NCBI RefSeq assembly: GCF_000328475.2
Contig: NC_026480.1
Span: forward strand, 62,001 to 126,000
Length of the DNA stretch: 64,000 nucleotides
Direction: 5' to 3'
Origin: Mycosarcoma maydis
Lineage: Eukaryota; Basidiomycota; Ustilaginomycetes; Ustilaginales
Shown here: piece after piece, positions 28,614 through 37,583 of the stretch
How positions within the stretch are numbered: the stretch's first letter is position 1
Layout of the letters: each line of letters opens with the position of its first letter
The notes under the pieces: generated by a model
Database searches by the model: none
Seen by the model: only the letters and a program-made list of their open reading frames with translations
Told to the model about the DNA's origin: nothing
Position numbers and translations under genes: made by a program

Positions 28614-28906
28614 CTTGTGAGACGGAGATGTGTTGTCGAAAGGCAGGGAACGAACGTTGAAGGTGTATTGAAGAGGGATAAAACCAAAGGAAAAGCACCA
28701 CAATCGTGAATGCTTTCCAGAAGAAAAAGCTCCATGTCTAAACTTCGGAAGTCGGGCAAGAAAACGTCGCTGGTTCGTTGATCGAGGAGCTCCATTCGTG
28801 ATTCGTGACTCAAACCGTGAACGTATTTTACTTCGTTCCAAACTCACCTTGCTTTCACCGGCACAACTCAGACTTCAACATCACATCATTGGCTTATGGT
28901 CCACCC
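28614..28906. promoter_or_regulatory. Divergent promoter, mL53 / TTI2-like
   Basis: 293 bases between divergent ATGs. Two overlapping heptamer units (ATTCGTGATTCGTGACTC, about 28796-28812) and a single ATCGTGAAT near 28703 lie inside. Confidence 0.45.
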
Positions 28907-30919
28907 ATGGTGATTCTCCCCAGGCCAATCGGATTTACCGGCGACTCTGGCGTTCTTAACCTGCCGAGCACCAACCTTTCTCTGCTTGTGCCGCCGAATA
29001 GCACCACGACAAATTGCTGCTATCAATTTGGCCTGACAGAGCTCCCTCTAAAAGCACAAGCAAGCATCGATAATGGTCTTTTCGATGTACTCAGCCGTCT
29101 ATTCACCCTTTCACAGCTTCTTGCCGTACCCACACTTTTCGGCAGAGGCGACGGTCAAGTATGGACACATTCCGAACAGCAGTATCCAGCCTTGTTGCGA
29201 TGGAAAGAGCAGAGAGTTCCCTCCCTCTTGGCCCAACTATCTGAATCACTGCAGCAGCTCAACAAAAGCAACGCATCATCTGCGTCTGGCGCAACCTCAC
29301 AGACCGTACACCTCGTACTTGGCCACGTAGTTTGCGCTGTCGCACGTTATCTTCCTCTGTCTCCCACATTCATCGACCCTGGATCTACTGCGCCTCCCAC
29401 AGCACCGCACCAAGACGGCTGGATCAGCGAAGCATCATCGACTCAAGCTCGTGTTATCCTCTCGGGCTTGCATTCGCAGCATCCACCTTCAACCTCCGCC
29501 ATCGCGCCAGCCCTGCTGTCAGATTACATCAAGCCCATCATTCGCGAGGCCGCATCCTCCTCTTCCGCATCCATCAGTTCCGTCAACCCGCAGACGGGTC
29601 GCAAGAATCCTCCTGCAGCAGGATCCCAATTCATCTCGCCTTTGGATACAAACTTGGGCCAGCATCGTTTTCAAAGTGCGGGTGAAGACGGGGATGCCTC
29701 GAATCTGGTACCACGAAAATTTGGTGCTCAGCTGTCGAACGAAGTGCTCGAGAAGGTCGGCCTGGAGGCGAGCTTTGGAACAGGGGAGGCATGCGACGAT
29801 CGAAATGAAGCTTTGGGATGCGTGAACGTGCTGGCTTGGTGTTTGGATCATTTGCAGCTGGAAGTGGAATCGGATTGGGTGGACGCTTGGCCGTTGGTGG
29901 TGCCTGCGTTGTTGACATTATTGGAGCATCCACAACCGCGATTCAGATTGCAAGGGAGTTGGCTGGTTCACCGACTACTCTCACGACCCAGTCGATCAGA
30001 ACATGTAACAGAAGATATGGTCGAAGCGGATCCCTCTGCCGTTCGGAGGCGAGAGAACGTCGTCGGCAAGATGCTCATCCGCACCGGCATCGGCAGCCTA
30101 CTGGAACGTGGCTTGCACGTCAACCTCACCTATGTTCACGATGCAGAATACGCACCTGCGCTTCTCTATCATTCCATTGGTTCTCTTCGACAGCTGATCC
30201 TATTGACCACCCATCGTATCGCATACCGCGACCCTTCTGAACCGCTTCTTGCTCCACCTTTGATCGCACCAAGCGAGATCAAGAATACAGCATCGATCGA
30301 CGATCGAAACGACTGTGGCAGACGTCGGATGGAGGCGCTGTTTCGCTTGGTTTCCGAGTCGATTTTGTCCACCTGGTCATATCTCCCGCTGCCACCAGCG
30401 AGCACGCGTTTAGGTCGAGCATTGGTCGACGTCACTTGCTCAGCATACATGATGCTCGCAGACGATCTTTGCCCACCACTGCCGTTCAAGAGCCTCGGTG
30501 GCAGCGCAAGGTTCTTGGACGTCTCGATCGATTGGATCTTCCGCAGTTGGCTATCCCACCTCACCTTGGACCACATGGATCAACTCAGCATCACCATCAA
30601 AGTGATACGCCTTGCGAGTCGTCTACTCTTCTGCAACGCTAGCGAGGCTGAGCCAGAGATCGGCACATCGACTCGATTCCTTGCACTCATTCTATCCTCC
30701 ACTGCAAAATGCTACATCTCTTCGCTGGAATCTCGCCTTCGAACGCGTTCTCACACCGCGACAGCAGCAAGCGCATTGTTGTCGCAATTGGATGAATCTC
30801 TAGCCACGTTCTTGGAGACCTTGTCGAGATCCAACGCGTCAGTTGCATCGCGGTGGGCACAGTTGGTCAAGCTAGACCAACGATTGGAAGCGCTACTGCC
30901 TTCCTCGATGTCATCCTGA
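28907..30919 (+). CDS. TELO2-interacting protein 2 (Tti2)-like
   Basis: 670 residues from the first ATG in frame (28907); the frame opens 34 codons earlier with GTG, so the true start is uncertain. The protein is helical and HEAT-like. The segment VVPALLTLLEHPQPRFRLQG..., then LIRTGIGSLLERGLHVNLTYV and LLYHSIGSLRQLILL, resembles the conserved core of Tti2, in which a 'PPILTLLDD...R..G' helix is followed by 'TGLG.VFE.AL.PCL.YLP' and '.AYPALL.L'. Tti2 works with Tel2 and Tti1 (TTT complex) and Hsp90 to fold PI3K-related kinases such as TOR and ATM/ATR. The family is poorly conserved; the call rests on this segment and on overall length, so I keep it as 'like'. Confidence 0.55.
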   Translation: MVILPRPIGFTGDSGVLNLPSTNLSLLVPPNSTTTNCCYQFGLTELPLKAQASIDNGLFDVLSRLFTLSQLLAVPTLFGRGDGQVWTHSEQQYPALLRWKEQRVPSLLAQLSESLQQLNKSNASSASGATSQTVHLVLGHVVCAVARYLPLSPTFIDPGSTAPPTAPHQDGWISEASSTQARVILSGLHSQHPPSTSAIAPALLSDYIKPIIREAASSSSASISSVNPQTGRKNPPAAGSQFISPLDTNLGQHRFQSAGEDGDASNLVPRKFGAQLSNEVLEKVGLEASFGTGEACDDRNEALGCVNVLAWCLDHLQLEVESDWVDAWPLVVPALLTLLEHPQPRFRLQGSWLVHRLLSRPSRSEHVTEDMVEADPSAVRRRENVVGKMLIRTGIGSLLERGLHVNLTYVHDAEYAPALLYHSIGSLRQLILLTTHRIAYRDPSEPLLAPPLIAPSEIKNTASIDDRNDCGRRRMEALFRLVSESILSTWSYLPLPPASTRLGRALVDVTCSAYMMLADDLCPPLPFKSLGGSARFLDVSIDWIFRSWLSHLTLDHMDQLSITIKVIRLASRLLFCNASEAEPEIGTSTRFLALILSSTAKCYISSLESRLRTRSHTATAASALLSQLDESLATFLETLSRSNASVASRWAQLVKLDQRLEALLPSSMSS

Positions 30920-31118
30920 AAGACTTCTCTTCTTTCGTGCCTTTCTTTGTCATCATTGCACGTTGGATGCTCAGTCGCATCGCACACTTGTTCAATCATC
31001 ATCCATCCATCCATCTAAGTTACCATGCAGATAATTCGTGTTTCGAAGCCAAAATTGCATTCTGAAGGACGCGCATGTAAAAGGTGACGGCACTAGACAG
31101 ATCTAAGGAGAGCAAAGC

Positions 31119-33032
31119 TCACATACGTTCCAATGGAGTAATGGTAAGCAAACGCAGAGCCGAACCAAGGACGTCCTTGCAGCAACGGAAGACAAATAGT
31201 CGAGCCAGCGCCAAATCCTTCTCTTGGCCTTTGACCAACAAAAACTCCCAGCAGCTCGAGATGAGATGCGTCAACCTGAACGCGTACGTGACGATGGTCG
31301 ATGGTTGATGGTCCTTCATCGCGGCTTTGACGGTATCGGGCCATTGAGCGATGAGCATGACCAAGTCCCTAGCCTTGGGCTCCGAGATGAGGTCCAGGTT
31401 GATGCTCGACAAGTCCAGATCGGCGGTGGCTAGCTCAAGACCGTCCGAGTCCTTGGCCTTACGCTCAACCGAGCAGAGACGTACGTGGTTGTACTGCAAA
31501 TAAGGACCCGTGTCACCTTCAAAGCTGAGCATGCGACTCCAGTCAAAGTTGTAGTTGTTGATACGCTTCGACGACATATCTTGGATCTTGACGGCGGTCA
31601 TACCGACGATATCGGCGGTCCTTTCCGGGTCCTCCACTTGCGCGTATTTGGCTTCGTTGGCCTTCATGACCTCGTGCATCTTGTCTCGCGTCTCATCTAG
31701 GATGTTGTCGAGGAAAACAACGGTTCCCTTTCGCGTTGACATGCCCAAGATCATGCCGAAGTTGATATGCTGCAAACGGGAGGTCTCCTTTTGCGCCCAT
31801 GGGTAGCCCATCAGCTCAAGCACTTTGAAGAACTGCGCCAGATGCAGGTCCTGTTGAGAGGCAACAACGTAGATCATCTTGTCAAAACCGTTACCGTCGA
31901 AGGACTTGTCGAATCGTTGGGCGGCTTCGGCAATGTCTCGGGTGATATAGAGCGGAGTACCATCTTTTCGCTCGATCACCGCCTTCTCGAGTTTGTATTG
32001 AGTCAAGTCGGCCAATGTAGCACCATTATCTTCGCGAGTGACAAAATCGCACGTTCGCAGCTGTTCGAGCGACCTGGCGATGTTCTCCTTCTTGACCTGC
32101 GACTCTCCCGAGTAGACATCAAATTGAATGTTGAGTCGGTCGTACACTTCGATGTACTTCTTGATGGAAAGGTCGCGGAATTTTTGCCAGAGAGCAAGAC
32201 ACTCTTCATCGCCGTCTTCCATACCCTTAAAGTATCGTCGAGCCTCGTCATGAATGGCTTCACCCTTGCCGTCCTCTTTTACGCTGGCCAGATGGTTGAT
32301 TCGTACATAGACATCGAAAAGTGTGTTAACAGCATCATCTTGCAGCTTTTGCTCGTCACCAAACATTTTCCAGCCGACAGCAAGAAGACCGAATTGCTTG
32401 CCCCAGTCGCCGAGGTAGTTGTACTTTTGCACGTTCCATGCATTGGCCTTGTACAGGTTGGAGAGGAAAGCACCAATGATGGTTGATCGCAAGTGACCGG
32501 CGTGGAAAGGCTTAGCGATGTTGGGCGATGAAAACTCAACGATGATGTTTTTGCCCTCACCATCCCGGTTGGTACCGTAGCTTGGCTGGGTGTTGCCATT
32601 GTCGTCACGAGGGGCGCCATAGCCGTGAGTCATGACGTGAACCGTCTGCAGGGTGAGCTTGATCATGGTCTTGTCGTTCAAAAAGTAGTGGAGGAAGGGA
32701 CCCTTGGCCTCGACCTTGGAGAGGAACTCGTTGGGTTGGAAGGCAGCGGCGGCTTTCTCCGAGATCTCCTGTGGCTTACCAGGAAGCCTGAATCGAGGCA
32801 CAGCAACAGTGTAGTCGCCTACTTTGCCCGTTCCAACTGCAGCGAGAGCGGCATCGATGTCGACCCCGAGCGATGAGGAGACATGCTGTGCGATGGCGAT
32901 ACGGAAGCTGTCGAGGGGGGCTCGTTTGGTGTCGGTGCCTGCCAAGTTGGGCATCTGGGGCAGCTCAGAGAGGAAAGGAGCGCCGTTAAAGGATGCCGGC
33001 GAGGGCACGAGGGCGACGTCCGCAGAAGCCAT
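31119..33032 (-). CDS. RRS1: Arginyl-tRNA synthetase
   Basis: 637 residues from ATG 33030-33032. It charges tRNA-Arg with arginine. An N-terminal additional domain of about 130 residues is followed by the class I catalytic core: the HIGH-type signature is IAKPFHAGHLRSTIIGAFL (near residue 178), with EFSSPNIAKPF before it and YLGDWGKQFG after. The region equivalent to KMSKS reads GMSTRKGTVVFLD (near 431), degenerate as is usual for ArgRS. The anticodon-binding helical domain carries NNYNFDWSRMLSFEGDTGPYLQYNHVRL, and the protein ends in ITPLERM, the typical C-terminus. No mitochondrial leader is evident. One gene often serves both compartments in fungi, but nothing here proves it. It converges with the TTI2-like gene (199 bases). 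Confidence 0.96.
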   Translation of the reverse strand: MASADVALVPSPASFNGAPFLSELPQMPNLAGTDTKRAPLDSFRIAIAQHVSSSLGVDIDAALAAVGTGKVGDYTVAVPRFRLPGKPQEISEKAAAAFQPNEFLSKVEAKGPFLHYFLNDKTMIKLTLQTVHVMTHGYGAPRDDNGNTQPSYGTNRDGEGKNIIVEFSSPNIAKPFHAGHLRSTIIGAFLSNLYKANAWNVQKYNYLGDWGKQFGLLAVGWKMFGDEQKLQDDAVNTLFDVYVRINHLASVKEDGKGEAIHDEARRYFKGMEDGDEECLALWQKFRDLSIKKYIEVYDRLNIQFDVYSGESQVKKENIARSLEQLRTCDFVTREDNGATLADLTQYKLEKAVIERKDGTPLYITRDIAEAAQRFDKSFDGNGFDKMIYVVASQQDLHLAQFFKVLELMGYPWAQKETSRLQHINFGMILGMSTRKGTVVFLDNILDETRDKMHEVMKANEAKYAQVEDPERTADIVGMTAVKIQDMSSKRINNYNFDWSRMLSFEGDTGPYLQYNHVRLCSVERKAKDSDGLELATADLDLSSINLDLISEPKARDLVMLIAQWPDTVKAAMKDHQPSTIVTYAFRLTHLISSCWEFLLVKGQEKDLALARLFVFRCCKDVLGSALRLLTITPLERM

Positions 33033-33461
33033 GGTGGAGGTTGAGAAGCAATAAGAGGTGGTGTTGGCTGTTAAAGCTGGCTTGTTGAAGGTATATCTAA
33101 GAGAGACTCGTGATGCTACTAAGCAAGAAGCAAAACTACGGGCACGGAAGCGCGGTAAGGTAGAAGCCAGTCGTCGAGGGATGAATGCGATAATGGTGCC
33201 AGAGAAACGCCCGAGTAACGGCGAGTGCAGTTGTGTCTGTCGTATATATGTAGATGCGTGAGGAAGAGAGGAATGTCAAAGTCGAGTCAGACGTCGGTGG
33301 CGGATGTCGACTGAAAGGAGGGTGATCGTCGTAAGGTAGCAGCACACTGTCCAGGCTAGTCACGAGTGTCTGCATCAACTTAGCGAGGCTCGTGCAACTT
33401 TGACAGTCACGAATGACGAGTCGTGAGTTTGCTCCAAATTTTTTTGCCTCTTCTTCTCATC

Positions 33462-33495
33462 AGTCACGAGTCACGAGAGTCACGAGTCACGAGTG
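33462..33495. repeat. GAGTCAC heptamer array
   Basis: Four GTCACGAG-type units, in two adjacent pairs, with 7-nt spacing within each pair. Confidence 0.8.
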
Positions 33496-33904
33496 TGGGT
33501 CGTGAGTATGACTCATCGCCGATGCACTGACGTGAACCGATTGGCGAGTCCCCACCCGATTTCAAAATCAAAAAAGAACTCACGTGATCTGGCTGCTTTG
33601 TTCGTTTTCGTACGCGTCACATTCCATCGTGAATGGAGAGCACAACACGATGTCGAAATGGACAATTTCCGTGTGAGAAATTCGAAAAATCGAGAGAATC
33701 ACGAATTAATGCCGTCACAAAAACCGGTGCAATAAAGGAAGCGAGAAGCGACTGACTCGTGACTTGATTGACTAATGTCACGATTCGATTAACTGACTCG
33801 CGACTGTGAGTCTCGTACAACACAACACACACGTCAGAACACGACCCTGTCGTACAGTCAGCTCTGTTACAGGCTTGAGCTGCGACCAAGCGCTCCCTCC
33901 TGCC

Positions 33905-33912
<8 letters not shown>

Positions 33913-33981
<69 letters not shown>
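33913..33981. repeat. (CAT)23 microsatellite
   Basis: Twenty-three CAT units about 200 bases upstream of the ATG at 34181. It creates spurious open frames of poly-Ile, poly-Met or poly-Asp in the six frames. Confidence 0.95.
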
Positions 33982-34108
33982 TACCACCATCCACGACAGG
34001 ATTAGAGTCGCAGCCGTTGCCATCTACCCATCAGATAGCCCGGATCATACCCCAGACTCGCTAACGTTCAACCTTGGACTCCAACAACGCCATTGGCCAT
34101 CACACAAT

Positions 34109-34115
34109 TATAAAA
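34109..34115 (+). promoter_or_regulatory. TATA box of the coiled-coil gene
   Basis: TATAAAA 66-72 bases upstream of the ATG at 34181, with an inverted CCAAT (CCATTGG) about 20 bases further upstream. Confidence 0.5.
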
Positions 34116-34180
34116 CCGTCTAGCACCATCTGACAAGCAAAGCATCCACCTCCGCTACCCTGTCTTATTAGCCATCCACC

Positions 34181-37100
34181 ATGGTCGTCCAACGTACACC
34201 ACCTCAGGTACGCAGATCACCGCGCAAGGGCAGCGTCGTGCCATCCGAGGCTCCGGTGACATCCCAACCACAAGAGACTAGCAGAATCGTCTCTTCCACA
34301 CCGTCGACCTCATCGCGGATTGAGCCATCAACACCTGTACCACATACGGCCGCTTCCGATTTCCCCAGTCTTGATCAGATGGCCGCCGTCTCCAAGGAGC
34401 AGCGTTCTGTCACGCGCCCAAGCGCCAACCGTGCTGCTTTTGCCGCCTCCTTCCCCGCTACCAGCCTTGCCCAAGTGCCAAGCTCGCTTCCGCGGCCCAC
34501 AGCTCCGGTACGCACCATCCGTATGGATGAATCCAGCGACGATAATCAGCGCGCGCGTGCAGCGCGTAGCTCGCTCACCAACGGCGCCCTCCAAAGGGTC
34601 CGTCAAGAGGCGGGCGACGAGACGCCCCTCGGCGTGTCTCAGGCTAGAGCATCGCGTCAGGCACTAGCTGCTACGGCTTCGGCATCAGCATCATCCTCCA
34701 AAGCAAACAGATCGCTACTTGCGGATAACAGTGGAGACAGCACTGCCCAGCTTGTTCCGGGACGTCGCGATGCCGCACTCAACCCCCTTCTCGCTAACAT
34801 CGACGTCGAGAACCCGCAAATGCCCAGTCTCGTACATTCTACTGTGCTGCCCAGATCGACAGCTCTACAGTCTACGCAGTCAAATGCACAAAGTGTTGCA
34901 CCGTCAACGATTGATGCCGCCGACGCTGCTGCTGCTGCTGCTGCTGCTACTGCCCCCTCCGATAGCTCAATCGCGTCGCAAGCTTCCATCTTTGGTACCG
35001 CCAATCGTCGCAACGGGCGCGATCAACCCGTCGGTGCAGCTAGTGCAGGCACCGCGTATGACTTTAGCAAGTATCTCGACGGCGAGCTTGATCCTTTCAA
35101 CCGTGCTTCGCGTGCTGATCCGCGCCGCGAATCGCGTCCATTGCCAGCTCTGCGGCATAACAATGTGAACGAGGATGCTGTTGCTGCTGCTGCTGACACA
35201 TCCGGGGATACCACTGCGCGCGGAGGTCTAGCTGCATCTGCCAAAGATGTCCTGGCCAAAACACCCATCGAATCGACTCCACTACCCAACCGAGTGAAAA
35301 CAGTAGCGGCAGCAGCGGCCACAACACCACGTATGAGTCCCCATGTCGGCCCAAGCGTCTCAAGCCGCAAACTCGCGCATCTTTCCTCGCTCGCCAACGG
35401 GCACATTGCACTTGCTTCCAGCAACTCTGTCCAGTCTGCCGCTGTCGATGATACTTCCACGGTCTCGCTTGCCGCCGCGTACAACCGCTTCGACCCTTCC
35501 GCACGCACAGATCGCATTCAAACCATGGAGCTTGGCGAGCTGCGCAAGAAGGCCACGGCGCTCTCACTCGATCTGGCTGCTGCGCAAGACGCTCTTGCCT
35601 CGGCAAAGGAGGAAACAGAAGGCTGGGCATCCGAATGCACCGGGCTACAGGAGCAGATTGCCACACTTAAAGCCACACACGGTGCTGCTAGCGAACGCGA
35701 AGCCCGTGCACGCAACGAGCTGCAGGTGCGCCTCAACCAGTACAAGATCGAAGCCGACGACCGTGCATGGAAGCTACTCGCGCAGCGCCGACAAGCGTGG
35801 CTGATCGACGTCGCGTTGCAGCATGCCAAGAACGAGGCCACGTATCATGAAGGCAGATATCACGCCACAGAGGCAGAGCTCGAAGGTCAGAAGGATGAAC
35901 TCCGCATCCGTCTCATGCTCGAGAAGAAACGCGCTGATCTGCTGGCTTTGCACGTCAAGGCGGCACTTCGTGACGGAGCACGTCTCAAGAAACGGCTCGG
36001 CGTCAAGTCTGCTGCGTTGCACGACTTGCAATCCGAAAACCAGAGGTTGGAGGATGAGCTGGAAGACGCGCGCCATTCACAACGCTCAACGGGGCATACT
36101 AGTGACAAGAGTGAGATGAAAGCTCTCAAAAAGCAGCTTGAAGAGGCACAAGCCGAGATAGAGACTCTCAACGAACGAGATGCCATGATGGCTGAAACGC
36201 GTAAGAAGTGGAAAGCGGAGCGAAGGCAGCTGATGGCTCAGGTAGAAGAGCTTTCTTCTGCAGCAGCTGCTCCCATCGCCAAGGCCGCAGAAGCACCGAA
36301 ACCATTCAAGTCGACCAAATCGCTTGTCTCGAGCGCCGCCACCGCCACCGCCGCCGCTGCTGCTGCTCACATGCTGCCACCTTCCTCGCCGGTCTATGCC
36401 AGGAAGAAGAAGCCCATGCAGGGCGCATCCGAGCTCGAACCGCCCTCCGAAGCCGAGGAAGTCTATCAACGGTTTACTGCTGCGACCACGACTACGACTG
36501 CTCACAAAGCAAGCAGCGCGAGCGCTAGCAAGACGAGTGATCCTCTTGTGCCATTCGCCCGGATTTCGGGCAAGACTGCTTCCGCAGCAACTAAGAATGC
36601 AGTCAAGCCGACAACGAAACCCGCCGCTGCGACATCCAAGACAAAGTCGAGCAAGAACTGGCGTGACGATGTGGCCATCACTGACTCGTCTGAAGAGTCG
36701 GACCTGGATGCTGACGATGGCGCGAAGCGAAAGGGCAGAGCAAGCAAGCCAAAATCGAGCAGTACGGCAGCGACCAAGCGAGGCAGTACCAAATTGAGCT
36801 CCGGCATAGGCGCAGGTGCACGCAGGAACAAAGCGTCCATGCCGATCGAATACGACGATCAAACCGCCGATCCGTCAGCGACGCCCATCATCCGATCCAC
36901 GAAACGCACTGCACAAGAGAGCGAGGACGATGATGGCGCACTGCTCGACTCAAGTGTGCTTGGTTCCAAGTTCGGACGCGATCGCACCAACCTTGTGGCA
37001 CCACTCGCGCAGAAGTCGAAACTTACCGGTGGTCTCAAACCGATGGTCGCTTGCACAGCAAACGGCGCGACAGATGCTGGTGTGGGCAAGAAGAAAAAAC

Positions 37101-37285
37101 GCAAGTTGCTGGGAGGCGGCGGCGCGGCAGGAGCGATGCAGTGGAGTGACGCAGGTGGGCTGGCGCCTAACTTTGATATCCCGCTCGAACTATCGCCTAT
37201 CAAGGGACCTAGCAAGGGTAATGCGGGGGGAGCGGCTGCTTTCCTGACCGGATTCGGGATGCCTGCTCGGAACCCGTTAGCTTGA
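34181..37285 (+). CDS. Nuclear coiled-coil protein of unknown function
   Basis: 1034 residues; the ATG sits in a strong context (CCACCATGG). I do not recognise a family. The first ~440 residues are Ser/Ala-rich and probably disordered, with a polyalanine run (GCT repeats, near 245-252). Residues about 445-695 are a long coiled coil with regular Leu/Ala heptads and many Glu/Lys/Arg. The C-terminal third is again disordered, rich in Ala/Thr/Lys, with basic patches such as GKKKKRKLLGGG (near 968-979) that could be a nuclear localisation signal, and short acidic Ser clusters (DSSEESDLDADD) resembling casein-kinase sites. The end reads NFDIPLELSPIKGPS..., with an SPIK site that fits a proline-directed kinase. 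A scaffold at the spindle pole, kinetochore or chromatin would fit this layout but is only a guess. Confidence 0.75.
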   Translation: MVVQRTPPQVRRSPRKGSVVPSEAPVTSQPQETSRIVSSTPSTSSRIEPSTPVPHTAASDFPSLDQMAAVSKEQRSVTRPSANRAAFAASFPATSLAQVPSSLPRPTAPVRTIRMDESSDDNQRARAARSSLTNGALQRVRQEAGDETPLGVSQARASRQALAATASASASSSKANRSLLADNSGDSTAQLVPGRRDAALNPLLANIDVENPQMPSLVHSTVLPRSTALQSTQSNAQSVAPSTIDAADAAAAAAAATAPSDSSIASQASIFGTANRRNGRDQPVGAASAGTAYDFSKYLDGELDPFNRASRADPRRESRPLPALRHNNVNEDAVAAAADTSGDTTARGGLAASAKDVLAKTPIESTPLPNRVKTVAAAAATTPRMSPHVGPSVSSRKLAHLSSLANGHIALASSNSVQSAAVDDTSTVSLAAAYNRFDPSARTDRIQTMELGELRKKATALSLDLAAAQDALASAKEETEGWASECTGLQEQIATLKATHGAASEREARARNELQVRLNQYKIEADDRAWKLLAQRRQAWLIDVALQHAKNEATYHEGRYHATEAELEGQKDELRIRLMLEKKRADLLALHVKAALRDGARLKKRLGVKSAALHDLQSENQRLEDELEDARHSQRSTGHTSDKSEMKALKKQLEEAQAEIETLNERDAMMAETRKKWKAERRQLMAQVEELSSAAAAPIAKAAEAPKPFKSTKSLVSSAATATAAAAAAHMLPPSSPVYARKKKPMQGASELEPPSEAEEVYQRFTAATTTTTAHKASSASASKTSDPLVPFARISGKTASAATKNAVKPTTKPAAATSKTKSSKNWRDDVAITDSSEESDLDADDGAKRKGRASKPKSSSTAATKRGSTKLSSGIGAGARRNKASMPIEYDDQTADPSATPIIRSTKRTAQESEDDDGALLDSSVLGSKFGRDRTNLVAPLAQKSKLTGGLKPMVACTANGATDAGVGKKKKRKLLGGGGAAGAMQWSDAGGLAPNFDIPLELSPIKGPSKGNAGGAAAFLTGFGMPARNPLA

Positions 37286-37583
37286 TTGATCGTAGTCGTG
37301 AGTGAGGTCATGGCATACAATATGCCGTTTTCCATGTCTCAATGTCGTTCATCGTCGTTCATGTCGGGCAAGGTGCTTTCTGCCTGTGTCAGTCTGTGGA
37401 ACACGCACCGAGGCACTCGCTCTATTCACGTGCATTTGTGTCCTACAGTTGTGAGTGATGATGTTTTTCGTTCAACTTTCTCGCTTTGACATGTGAGTAA
37501 ATCTGTCCTCACAGCCAGATTGATGCGGTGTAAGTGCTCAGTGGCTGCATCGTTCATTGAGAGGAAAATGCGTTTGCAAAAGG

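Larger units (their letters stand above)
33033..34180. promoter_or_regulatory. Divergent region, ArgRS / coiled-coil gene
   Basis: 1148 bases between divergent starts, without a credible gene. Heptamer units of the CACGAGT type occur from about 33359 to 33510 (array 33462-33495) and singly to about 33800. A (CAT)23 microsatellite and a TATA box precede the next gene. Confidence 0.55.

Noticed and set aside
33617..34123. Open frames with poly-Asp, poly-Met or poly-Ile
   Set aside because: They are translations of the (CAT)23 microsatellite in different frames.
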